From NCBI RefSeq assembly GCF_029917005.1, contig NZ_CP123967.1, forward strand, positions 868,001 to 932,000: 64,000 nt of DNA. Direction: 5' to 3'. Source of the DNA: Tessaracoccus lacteus. GTDB taxonomy: Bacteria > Actinomycetota > Actinomycetes > Propionibacteriales > Propionibacteriaceae. A program made the position numbers and the translations under genes. Positions 40,902-49,442 of this stretch are shown here, piece after piece. Every line of letters begins with the position of its first letter. Position 1 is the first letter of the stretch. Under the pieces are notes generated by a model. It was not told the origin of the DNA. It searched no databases and was given only the letters and a program-made list of their open reading frames with translations.

Positions 40902-40982
40902 GACCCGAGACTAGCAGACTAATCTGGACTGATTCCAAAAAAAGACAGAGCAGTCTTTCTTAGCTTCTCGGGATCTGAAGCG
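40902..40982 (-). promoter_or_regulatory. promoter region of the fur-katA operon with inverted repeats
   Basis: AAAGAC (40941-40946) and GTCTTT (40953-40958) form a 6-bp inverted repeat with a 6-base spacer. Closer to the gene, AATC and GATT arms six bases apart occur near 40921-40934, with several AGTC repeats. The stretch is AT-rich compared with its surroundings and is the expected place for a Fur/PerR box, but no exact consensus is claimed. Confidence 0.4.
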
Positions 40983-41957
40983 TCAGTCGGCGATGCGCAC
41001 CAGCGTCCGCCCGTGCAGCTTGCCGTCCAGCAGCTGCGCGCCCGCGTCGATGACCTGGTCCAGCGTGATGGTCGTGGTGATGTCGTCGAGCAGCTCCGGG
41101 TCGACGCCGCGGGCCAGGATGCGCCAGGCGTCGGCGCGGTCCTCGAGGGAGGCCCACACGGAGTCGATGCCGGCCAGGGTGACGCCGCGCAGGATGAACG
41201 GCATGACGGTGGCCGGCAGGGCGGCCGAGCCGGCGAGGCCGCAGGCGGAGACCGTGCCGCCGGGCTGCGTGCGGGCGATCGCGTTGGCCAGCACCTGCCC
41301 GCCGACCGAGTCGACGACGCCCGCGTAGGTCGCCTTCTGCAGCGGGCGGCCCTTCTCCTCGAACTCGCTGCGGGGCACTATCTGCGTCGCGCCCAACGTG
41401 TGGAGGTAGTCCTCGTGGCTCTCGACGCGGCCCGTCACGGCGGCGACCTCGAAGCCCGCGGAGGCGAGCAGCATGGTCGCGATCGACCCGACGCCGCCGG
41501 TCGCGCCGGTCACCAGGACGGGACCGTCCTCGGGCTTGGCGCCCTCGCTGACGATGCGCAGCACGGCGAGCGCGGCGGTGTAGCCGGCGGTGCCGAGCGC
41601 CGCGGCACGCTCGGGCGAGATGCCGTCGGGCAGCGCGACGGCGTACGTCGGCTCGACGTGGGCCCGCTGGGCGAAGCCACCGTGCCGGGTCTCGGACTGG
41701 CCGGCGCCGTTGAGGACGAGCCAGTCGCCGGGGCTCCAGCGCGGGTCGTTCGACTCCGCGACCTTGCCGACGACGTCGATGCCCGCGATGAGGGGCATGG
41801 TGCGCACGACGCCCGGGCGTCCCGTCACTGCGAGGCCGTCCTTGTAGTTGAGGTCGCTGTAGGCGACGTCGACGACGATGCCGCCGTCACCGAGGAACTC
41901 CTCGTCGACCTCCTCGAGAGCGACGCCGGATTCACGCACCACAACAGCCTTGATCAT
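40983..41957 (-). CDS. MDR-family NADPH-dependent oxidoreductase (AcuI/YhdH-like)
   Basis: A 324-residue zinc-free medium-chain dehydrogenase/reductase. The N-terminal GroES-like domain has YSDLNYKDGLAVTGRPGVV, a hallmark of the YhdH/AcuI branch that reduces acrylyl-CoA or quinones; the nucleotide-binding loop is VTGATGGVGSIATMLL. ATG 41957 gives the usual MIKAVVV start; an ATG nine bases upstream is also in frame. AcuI-type activity would detoxify acryloyl-CoA, plausible in a propionate-producing lineage, but this is inferred. It is monocistronic or follows the MMPL gene. Confidence 0.85.
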   Translation of the reverse strand: MIKAVVVRESGVALEEVDEEFLGDGGIVVDVAYSDLNYKDGLAVTGRPGVVRTMPLIAGIDVVGKVAESNDPRWSPGDWLVLNGAGQSETRHGGFAQRAHVEPTYAVALPDGISPERAAALGTAGYTAALAVLRIVSEGAKPEDGPVLVTGATGGVGSIATMLLASAGFEVAAVTGRVESHEDYLHTLGATQIVPRSEFEEKGRPLQKATYAGVVDSVGGQVLANAIARTQPGGTVSACGLAGSAALPATVMPFILRGVTLAGIDSVWASLEDRADAWRILARGVDPELLDDITTTITLDQVIDAGAQLLDGKLHGRTLVRIAD

Positions 41958-41989
41958 GGGCCCCACCTTAGTGCCGGAGGCGGCCCCGG

Positions 41990-44140
41990 TCAGGCGGCGT
42001 GTCGCCCCTTAGCAGCGGCCTCGTCGCGGGCCAGCTTCGACGGCCACCACACGGCCGGCCCGATGTCGTAGACCAGCGCCGGCACCAGCAGCGTCCGCAC
42101 GACGAACGTGTCGAGCAGCACGCCGAACGCGACGATGAACGCGAGCTGCGCCAGGAAGAGGATCGGGATGACGGCCAGCGCGGCGAAGGTCGCGGCGAGC
42201 ACGAGGCCGGCCGACGTGATGACGCCGCCCGTGACGGCGAGGCCGCGCAGGATGCCCTCACGGGTGCCGTGGCGCCGGGACTCCTCGCGCACGCGCGTCA
42301 TCAGGAAGATGTTGTAGTCGATGCCGAGCGCGACGAGGAACACGAACCCATACAGCGGCACGGACGGGTCGGCGCCCGGGAACTTGAACACGTGGTTGAA
42401 CACCAGTGCCGCGGTGCCCATCGCGGTCCCGAAGCTCAGGGCCGTGGTCGCGATGAGTAGCAGCGGGGCGACGACGCTGCGCAGCAGCGCGATCAGGATC
42501 ACCAGGATCACGGCCAGCACGATCGGGATGATCAGCGCCCGGTCGTGCTCGTTGGTGTCGCGCGTGTCGACGTCCGTGGCGGTGTCGCCGCCGAGCTGGG
42601 CCGTGCCGGCCAGCTCCGTGCGGAGCTCGCGGATGGTCTCGACGGCCTCGTCGGAGTCGGGCGCGTCGGCCAGGGTCGCGAGCAGCATCACCTGACCCTC
42701 GGAGACGGTCGGCGCGGGCGTGGGCTGGCCCGGGATCAGCGACTGGACCCCGTCGGAGGTCACCTCGGCCTGCCCTGAGGGGGAGTCCTTCGCCACGACG
42801 GCGACGGAGTCGACGCCGTCGGCGGCCAGCAGCTTGTCGGTGACGTCCTGCAGGTTGCCCTCGTCGGTCAGGACATAGGCCGGGGCGCCGGAGCCGCCGG
42901 GGAAGTGCTCGCTCAGGCGGTCCTGGCCCTCGCGGGCATCGGAGAAGCCGAGCACGTACTCGCTGGTCGGCACACCGTCTGCCTTCAGCGTCGGAACGAA
43001 CGCGGCGCCGGCGGCCAGCAGCAGGGCGCAGACGATCCACACCGTGCGCGGTCGGCGGGAGACGAACTCGCCCGCCTTTGCGTAGATGCCGGTGTGGACC
43101 TGCTGGTCGTCGCTGCGGTCGGGGTCGTACTTCGGGCGCCGGGGCCAGTAGGCCGAGCGGCCGAGCAGGTACAGGATGCTGGGCAGCAGTGTCAGAGCGG
43201 ACAGCATGGCGAACACGATGCCGATGGCGGCGACGGGGCCGAGTGACCGGTTGGACCCGAGGTCGCTCAGCAGGAGGCAGAGCAGGCCCGCGATGACGGT
43301 GCCGCCCGAGGCGAGGATCGGCTCGAGGACGCCCTTCAGGGCGGAGCGCGTGGCGTCGCCGCGGTGCCGGTGGCGGCGCAGTGCCTCCGCGTAGCGGGCC
43401 GTGTAGAGCAGCGAGTAGTCGGTGGCGGCGCCGATCACGAGGATGAACAGGATGCCCTGCGTCTGGCCGGTCAGCGTCAGGATGTCCCACTTGGCCAGCC
43501 ACCAGTTCGTGAGCAGCGCGACGCACAGCGCGAACAAACTGGTGGCGAGCACTGCGAACGGCAGCACGATCGAGCGGTAGACGACGAGCAGGATCACCAG
43601 CACCAGGCCCAGCGCCGTGATCAGCAGGATGCCGTCGATGCCGCCGAAGGCCGTGACGAGGTCGGCAGTGAACCCGGCGGGTCCGGTGATGTTGAAGGTG
43701 AGGCCGTCGGGGAGCTCGTCGGTGATGGTGGCCCGGAGTTCGTCGACTGCCTCGGAGATGTCCGCGTCGGTGTCGAGGCCGACGAACAGTTCGGCGGCGA
43801 GCCCGTCCTCCGACGCGACGGCGGGGGAGGACGACACCACGTTGGCCTCGTTACCCAGGTCCTCGGCGAGCGTGTTCAGGCTGGCGAGCTGCTCGTCGGT
43901 GAGCTTGTCCTCGCTGGTCACGATAACGATGGCCGGGATCGACTCCGAGCCGACGAAGTCCAAGTACCGCTCGCCGACGACCGTCGACTCGGCCGACGAC
44001 GGTAGGAACGTGCTCTGGTCGTTCTGGGCGACCTCGTCGACCTTGCCGAAGTACGGTCCGCCGATGCCCGCGGCCACGAACCAGAGGAGCACGAGGATGA
44101 CGGGGATCGCGATGCGAAGGCGCCGGGTTGTGGTGTTCAC
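41990..44140 (-). CDS. MMPL-family RND-type membrane transporter
   Basis: About 716 residues with the two-fold architecture of MMPL transporters. There is one N-terminal helix (RIAIPVILVLLWFVAAGI), an extracytoplasmic domain of about 140 residues, five helices including GAATDYSLLYTARYAEALRR, a second external domain, and a final helix bundle with ALGIDYNIFLMTRVREES. The GxxxDY motif (twice) marks the proton relay. It likely exports lipids, glycolipids or toxic compounds. GTG 44140 was chosen because upstream residues look non-coding; no clear ribosome-binding site decides it. Confidence 0.85.
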   Translation of the reverse strand: MNTTTRRLRIAIPVILVLLWFVAAGIGGPYFGKVDEVAQNDQSTFLPSSAESTVVGERYLDFVGSESIPAIVIVTSEDKLTDEQLASLNTLAEDLGNEANVVSSSPAVASEDGLAAELFVGLDTDADISEAVDELRATITDELPDGLTFNITGPAGFTADLVTAFGGIDGILLITALGLVLVILLVVYRSIVLPFAVLATSLFALCVALLTNWWLAKWDILTLTGQTQGILFILVIGAATDYSLLYTARYAEALRRHRHRGDATRSALKGVLEPILASGGTVIAGLLCLLLSDLGSNRSLGPVAAIGIVFAMLSALTLLPSILYLLGRSAYWPRRPKYDPDRSDDQQVHTGIYAKAGEFVSRRPRTVWIVCALLLAAGAAFVPTLKADGVPTSEYVLGFSDAREGQDRLSEHFPGGSGAPAYVLTDEGNLQDVTDKLLAADGVDSVAVVAKDSPSGQAEVTSDGVQSLIPGQPTPAPTVSEGQVMLLATLADAPDSDEAVETIRELRTELAGTAQLGGDTATDVDTRDTNEHDRALIIPIVLAVILVILIALLRSVVAPLLLIATTALSFGTAMGTAALVFNHVFKFPGADPSVPLYGFVFLVALGIDYNIFLMTRVREESRRHGTREGILRGLAVTGGVITSAGLVLAATFAALAVIPILFLAQLAFIVAFGVLLDTFVVRTLLVPALVYDIGPAVWWPSKLARDEAAAKGRHAA

Positions 44141-44280
44141 AAGGGGATTCAAGCACCTCGGAGCGCCAAGACGCGTCTTCTTCCGCGGACCGCGTACGCG
44201 TGTCGGCCAGCGGGCGGGATCGACGACGAGCTCGACCTCGACCTCGTCGCCCGCTCCGCGCCCGGTGCGCTTCCTGGCCG

Positions 44281-46379
44281 CTAGAGCCTGGCCGTGGCCC
44301 TGCACTTCGGGAACCTGCTGCAGCCGAGAAACAGGCCATGGCGGCTCTTCCGCTGGACCAGGGTTCCTTCGCCGCAGGTCGGACAGACCCGCACCGCGTC
44401 GACGTCGGCCGCTTGGCTCTTCACGACGACGCCGGAGTCCTGGAGGAGCTCCACCACGAACGGCGACTCCAGTCCCACGACCGTGAAGATGGTCACACCC
44501 CGTCGGGCGCGTGTCAGGGCCACGTAGAAGAGGCGTCGCTCCTCGGAGTGGGGGAAGCCGTCGTCCCCGGACATCGCGAGCGAGAGGATCGGGTCGTCGG
44601 CGATCCCGCTGGGGAGACCGAACGTCCCGGTGGTGAGGTTCGGCAGGACGACGAAATCGGCCTCAAGTCCCTTCGACGCGTGGATTGTGCGGAAGGTGAG
44701 GCGAAGTTCCGGGTAGCTGCCGCGGCGGAGGAGGTCGCGTTCGAACCGGTAGCGGCCGAGGACGTCGACGCTGCTGCCGGGCGCGGACGCGGAGAGGTCG
44801 GTGAGATGCGCGGCGATCGCGTCGGGGATGGCCTCCCTGCTCGGAATGCGCACCACGGTCACCGGTGGGCCGTCGGTCCCTCGCGCGGCGCGGACCCTCT
44901 TGCGCAACTGACTCGGGTTGCGTGCCACGAATCGGCTGGCCACGTCGGCGATCGTCTGGGTGCAGCGGAACGTCGTCTCCAGCCGCCTGGTCAACGCCGG
45001 GCCGAAGAAGGCGTCGAAGCTCGTCATGACGCCGAGGTCGGCCCCGGCGAAGCGGTTGATGGCCTGCCAGTCGTCGCCGACGGCGAGCAGATGCTTGTCA
45101 GGGCCGGTGATGAGGGCCCTGGTCAGGCGGGCCCGCGCGCGGCTGGTGTCCTGGAACTCGTCGACCATGACGAGATCCCACCGTCGCAAGCTTGGATTCT
45201 GTTCGACGAGCTCCGCGGCCCGCAGGAGCATGTCGTCGAAGTCGACGGCCTCGATGGCCCGCAGCTCCGCCTCCCAGCGCTCGTGGATCTGCCAGTACAG
45301 GTCGAGGAAGTGCCTGGCTCGCGCCTGGCGACGCTTCGGGAGGTCGCGGATCCGTTCCTCCAGGTCCGCCCGCGTCCACGAGCCCGATTTCGCGTGGGAC
45401 ATGAAGGTACGCATGAGGCGTGCCAGCCGCTCGTGCTCCATCGGCGGGGCACCGGGAATGGGGCGGTCGGGGTTCCAGTCGAGTTCCAGCCCGTGTCGCC
45501 TGAGGTCTCGTTCCAGGGACTCGAACCCGCTGAGGTCGGCGATCTCATGCCACGTCGTCTCCACCAACGTCGTGCCGTACCGCTCGTGGATCCGTTTCTT
45601 CCACCGCATCGAGTCTGCGTATCCGGTGAAGCTCTCCGGGGGCGTGCCGTCGGCCCGCAGGGCCCAGTGCTCGTGCCACACCTGGACGGCGGGGTAGAAG
45701 AAGTCCGGCCGGTACTGGGAGTGTGCGGAGTCAGCGACGTCGTGGGCGTAGCGCCGCTCGTACTCGTACTCGACGCCGTTGAGGAACAGCCAGTTCGCGA
45801 TGAGCCGCTCGCCCTCGCTTCGGACGGTCTCGCCGCGGTAGGTCTCGAAACCCGTGAGCCTCGTGGCGCGGTCGTAGCTGTCGGGCTCGCCGCCGTCCGG
45901 CTCGTCCGCCATGTGGGGGTAGAGGAGTCGGAAGGTGTCCCACTTGTAGCGGAAGCCGGGCGAGGAGTCCCGCAGGCCGTCGACGATCTCGGCGATCTTC
46001 GCGACGTCCTTGCCATTCTCGACCCACGGGGCGATGCGGGGCTTGCGGCCCGTCGCCTGGCCGATGATCGACAGCCCGAAGGAATGGAAGGTGCTGGCCC
46101 GCAGGCCGTCGGAGGAGATGCCGAGCGCGGCGAGGCGCGTAGTGACCCGCTCCTGCAGTTCCTCTGCGGCGTCGGCGTTGAACGCCAGCATGAGGATGCG
46201 GCTGGCGGGCACGAGGCCCCGGGTGATGGCATAGGCCGCCCGGGCGACCATGACCGACGTCTTCCCGGAGCCCGCGGCGGCGATGACACGCACCCGGCCT
46301 GGGTGAAGGTGTCGCCGGCGGCCAGCGACAGGCGGTCGATGTCGTGCCAGAGTTTCCATCCGCCTCTGCCGACCCACAT
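44281..46379 (-). pseudogene. UvrD/DNA helicase IV-like helicase with C4 zinc finger, broken by a frameshift
   Basis: Superfamily 1 helicase with Walker A AAAGSGKTSV, VMVDEFQDTSR (motif II), LAVGDDWQAINRF (motif III), TIHASKGLEADFV (motif V) and ALTRARRGVTIF (motif VI). It ends in a topoisomerase-like zinc finger (CPTCGEGTL, CSRFPKC). The N-terminus MWVGRGGWKLWHD, through AAGDTFTQA, starts at ATG 46379 in another frame. One missing base at about 46296 in a short C/G run separates it from VRVIAAAGSGKT. Adding that base would restore a continuous 699-residue frame. The N-terminus also seems to lack a clear Q motif. Either a real mutation or a sequence error. Confidence 0.75.
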
Positions 46380-46577
46380 TCTGTGCACGGAGCCATCCTG
46401 CCGGTTCTCCGGAACCTGTGGGGCATTGGGGCAAGTCAGTGGCGCAATGCTGGCGCGAATCGACCGTTGACAGAGCGCCGAGTCGCCATTCTGCATAGGG
46501 GGTGAGATCTCTGTGCCCTGCAGAGTCGCCTGTGGGAGATTGGCCGGACTTTGAACGCTTTTCGGAGGTGGGAGCCC

Positions 46578-46606
46578 TTGTTCCTGGTTTCGTACGGGTG
46601 TACGAT
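46578..46606 (+). promoter_or_regulatory. leaderless promoter with LexA-like palindrome for the HNH gene
   Basis: TTGTTC (46578-46583), 17 bases and TACGAT (46601-46606) form a good promoter whose transcript should begin at or next to the ATG at 46612, so the mRNA is probably leaderless. A perfect palindrome TCGTAC-GGGT-GTACGA (46590-46605) covers the spacer and -10. Its layout matches the actinobacterial SOS box TCGAAC-N4-GTTCGA with one symmetrical change. Confidence 0.6.
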
Positions 46607-46611
46607 TAGGT

Positions 46612-47826
46612 ATGGATTCGTTGGGGGACGCCGGAGCCGATGCGTGGGAGGTTGCCTCCCGTCGTGCGGGCGTGATCGCGGGCCAGGCTGCCCAGCTGAA
46701 TGCGGATCTGGTGGATCTGATGGTCGAGGTGCTGGAGACCAACTGCTGGTCCGGCGGCGGGATCAGATCCCCTGAGCATTGGCTGCAGTTGATGACGGCC
46801 GTCTCTCCGTCCCATGCGGCCGACATTGTGGCGGTGGCGCGTCGGAAGGGTGACTTTCCCGAGTTGGAGGCCCGGCTGGCGCGGGGGACGGTGAGCCTTG
46901 ATCAGCTGGTCGTCGTCGCCCGGCATGTGCCGGCCGCCTATGCCGAATCGGTCACCGAGTTCGTGCAGGCAGCGACGGTGTCGCAGTTGCGGCGGGTGTT
47001 GCCGAAGTATCTGTTCGAGCCCGGCACGCCGGGGCCGGTGGAGGATCCTCCCGACCCCGTGGTGCCGGTCGATGACGCGCCGAAGCTGCAGATGGGGCTG
47101 CGGGGTGGGCGGTTCGTGTTGCGGTTCGACGCGAACCCGTTGGATGGGGCGCTGGTGGAGCAGGCCATCCGTGAGGCGAAGGATGCGCTGTTCACGGCCG
47201 GCGACCCCGACGCCACGTTGGCGGACGGGATGGTGGAGTGCGCGTCGCGGAGCCTGCATCAGGCCGCGCCGGCGTCGCGTCGGGAGCATTACCGGGTGCT
47301 GGTGCATCTGGACGCAGACGGGAACGGGTGGATCAACAAGCGTGGCGCCCTGCCATCCAGGTTGATGCGGAAGCTGACCTGCGACGGGACCCTGAAGCCG
47401 GTGTGGACGAAGGATGCGAAGCCCGTCTCCGTGGGGCGGAGTATGCGGATCGTGCCGGAGCGGACCAGGCGGTTGATCGAGGATCGTGACGGTGGCTGCC
47501 GGTTCCCCGGCTGCACGGTGACCGGGTTCCTGGAGAACCACCACCTGTTCCACTGGTCAGAGGGCGGCGCGACGGACATCGACACCCTGATCTCGCTGTG
47601 TTCCAGGCATCACCGGGAACACCACCAGGGAGAGTTCAGCATCGAGGGTGATCCCGGCATCCCCGCCGGGCTGCGGTTCACGGACCGCCACGGGCTGCCC
47701 ATCGAGCGCGACATCCCCGACGAGATTCCGCCGCCGGATCATCCGCCGCCCGAGAAGCAGCCGGTCCGTGGCTGGATCATGGAGACCACCTCCATCAACT
47801 TCCGGCCAACGCCAGATACCGGGTGA
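46612..47826 (+). CDS. DUF222 / HNH endonuclease family protein
   Basis: A 404-residue protein of the DUF222-HNH family abundant in actinobacteria. The N-terminal half is the helical DUF222 region. The C-terminal HNH module has CRFPGC, the catalytic pair His310-His311 in LENHHLFHW, EGGATDIDTLISLCSRHHREHH and a trailing basic-acidic tail. Members are nucleases, or nuclease-like, with no agreed role; they often occur in many copies per genome. No ribosome-binding site precedes ATG 46612, consistent with leaderless expression. It sits between the helicase remnant and the Fic gene. Confidence 0.87.
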   Translation: MDSLGDAGADAWEVASRRAGVIAGQAAQLNADLVDLMVEVLETNCWSGGGIRSPEHWLQLMTAVSPSHAADIVAVARRKGDFPELEARLARGTVSLDQLVVVARHVPAAYAESVTEFVQAATVSQLRRVLPKYLFEPGTPGPVEDPPDPVVPVDDAPKLQMGLRGGRFVLRFDANPLDGALVEQAIREAKDALFTAGDPDATLADGMVECASRSLHQAAPASRREHYRVLVHLDADGNGWINKRGALPSRLMRKLTCDGTLKPVWTKDAKPVSVGRSMRIVPERTRRLIEDRDGGCRFPGCTVTGFLENHHLFHWSEGGATDIDTLISLCSRHHREHHQGEFSIEGDPGIPAGLRFTDRHGLPIERDIPDEIPPPDHPPPEKQPVRGWIMETTSINFRPTPDTG

Positions 47827-47870
47827 GTGGGACTCTCGCCTGTCAGATGGTGGGGATCCCTGTGTCCTTG

Positions 47871-47896
47871 CACCACTTTATGGTTATAAAGTGGTG
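47871..47896 (+). promoter_or_regulatory. perfect inverted-repeat operator before the Fic gene
   Basis: CACCACTTTA (47871-47880) and TAAAGTGGTG (47887-47896) form a perfect 10-bp inverted repeat with a 6-base spacer, 13 bases before the Fic start. The centre is the most AT-rich part of the intergenic gap, where a -10 is expected. It looks like a dimeric repressor site; the Fic protein carries a C-terminal winged-helix-like region and could itself bind it. Confidence 0.6.
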
Positions 47897-47908
47897 TACC
47901 GTGCGAAT

Positions 47909-49153
47909 ATGAACCGGGAACGAGGCGCTCTGCACTCTGCGTTCGTGGTCGGCTGGGAAGCCCATCCATGGCATCGCGAGTCGGATGATGGCGCCTCGCG
48001 TCGCCAACAACTCGCGGCGCGAGGGCCGTATGAAGCGGCCGTGCCGGCCATCATCGCCGAGGCCCGGGTCGTTATCGACACTGGGCTGCAGGCCGAGGCG
48101 GAGGACGCCGTCCGGGAGATCACCCGTTTCGACGCCGAGGTCACGGCCTTCGCGGAACGAAGGGCCGAGGGAGACGGCGACGACAGCACGACGGAGCTCG
48201 CGCCGCTGGCGTCCGTCCTCCTGCGCACCGAGTCGGCGTCGTCGTCGGAGATCGAAGGCGTGACCGCAGGCGCTCGGGCCCTGGCGCTGGCGGCCATCGA
48301 CGCTAAGGCAGGTCCCAACGCACAGCTGGTGACGGCGAACGTCGCCGCCATGCAGCGAGCCGTTGAGCTGGCCGATGACATCAGCATCGACGCCCTCCTC
48401 GCAGCGCACCGCGCCCTTCTCGGCAGTCAGGCCTACGCCGCGCCGGGGCGGCTACGGGATCAGCAGGTCTGGATCGGCAGCAACGCGCTGAGCCCGCACA
48501 CCGCTTCATTTGTCCCGCCCCACCCGTCACGGGTCCCGTCAGCTCTCGACGACCTCATGGCCTTCGTGCAGCGCGTCGATCTGCCCGTGCTGGCGCAGGT
48601 CGCGCTGGCCCACGCGCAGTTCCAGACGATCCATCCGTTCAACGACGGCAACGGCCGCACGGGGCGCACTCTCGTCCATGCGATGCTGCGTCACGCGGGC
48701 GTCACCCGCACGCTGACGGTTCCCGTTTCCGCTGGTCTGCTGACCGATACCACCGGCTACTTCCAGGCGTTGACCGACTACCGCGAGGGATACATCGAGA
48801 CGATCATCCAGCAGTTCATCATCGCCTCCTTCCGCGCGATTGACAACGGTCGGGAGCTCGTCGACGATCTGGAAAGGGTCTACGTCGCCTGGAGTGAGAG
48901 GCTCACGCCACGCAGGGGATCGGCTGCGCAACGCCTCCTGCCGCATCTGCTCAGTCAGCCCGCGGTCACCGTGGCCCATGTGGAGGCGGTCACCGGCGTC
49001 GCGCTCTCCGCCGCGCAGCGGGCGATCGATCAATTGGAGGGGGCCGGGATCCTCGTGCGCACCAACGAGAACCGCCGTAACCGCGTCTGGATCGCCCCGG
49101 ACGTCATCGAGGCGCTGGACGCGTTCGCGGAGCGTGTCGGGCGGCGCGGCTAG
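47909..49153 (+). CDS. class II Fic-family protein
   Basis: A 414-residue Fic protein. The active-site motif HPFNDGNGRTGR is complete at residues 242-253, so AMP transfer (or related chemistry) is expected. The inhibitory motif S-x-x-x-E-G lies N-terminal at Ser112-Gly117 (SSEIEG), which makes it class II, self-inhibited. The C-terminal 100 residues (VTVAHVEAVTGVALSAAQRA, then LEGAGILVRTNENRRNRVW) form a winged-helix-like region common in this architecture, which may bind DNA. ATG 47909 follows the operator closely. It lies 289 bases before the BREX operon; a link with defence is inferred from position only. Confidence 0.9.
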   Translation: MNRERGALHSAFVVGWEAHPWHRESDDGASRRQQLAARGPYEAAVPAIIAEARVVIDTGLQAEAEDAVREITRFDAEVTAFAERRAEGDGDDSTTELAPLASVLLRTESASSSEIEGVTAGARALALAAIDAKAGPNAQLVTANVAAMQRAVELADDISIDALLAAHRALLGSQAYAAPGRLRDQQVWIGSNALSPHTASFVPPHPSRVPSALDDLMAFVQRVDLPVLAQVALAHAQFQTIHPFNDGNGRTGRTLVHAMLRHAGVTRTLTVPVSAGLLTDTTGYFQALTDYREGYIETIIQQFIIASFRAIDNGRELVDDLERVYVAWSERLTPRRGSAAQRLLPHLLSQPAVTVAHVEAVTGVALSAAQRAIDQLEGAGILVRTNENRRNRVWIAPDVIEALDAFAERVGRRG

Positions 49154-49442
49154 CGAACACGATCCCGGGAGACAAGGGAGGCCCTTGCCCCGCGTTGTGC
49201 GGTACGGAGGCAGTCCGCCGACCTGGTAGGCGCAGTAAGTCATCAGGATCGGCCGTGCCACGACAGGGACTCACCCCCGGCTGGGGCACATGTACCACGC
49301 CAGTGCCTCGGTGTCCCGCGGCCACGACGAGAGTGTCACCCCCGATCCACAAGTAGCGCGCTTCTCGCTATGGTTCCTGTGTGATGTGGTCGAGGTTGCC
49401 GCGCGTTATCGGGTTGCGACCTGCCCTGCCCGAGGGGCTCTC

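Noticed and set aside
49173..49187. CAAGGG-AGG-CCCTTG as a terminator after the Fic gene
   Set aside because: The stem is only six bases with a three-base loop and no T-run; too weak to call.
49290..49442. Upstream extension of pglW from the ATG at 49290
   Set aside because: The 51 extra residues look like translated intergenic DNA, with no conserved pattern before the NERD domain; the GTG at 49443 fits better.
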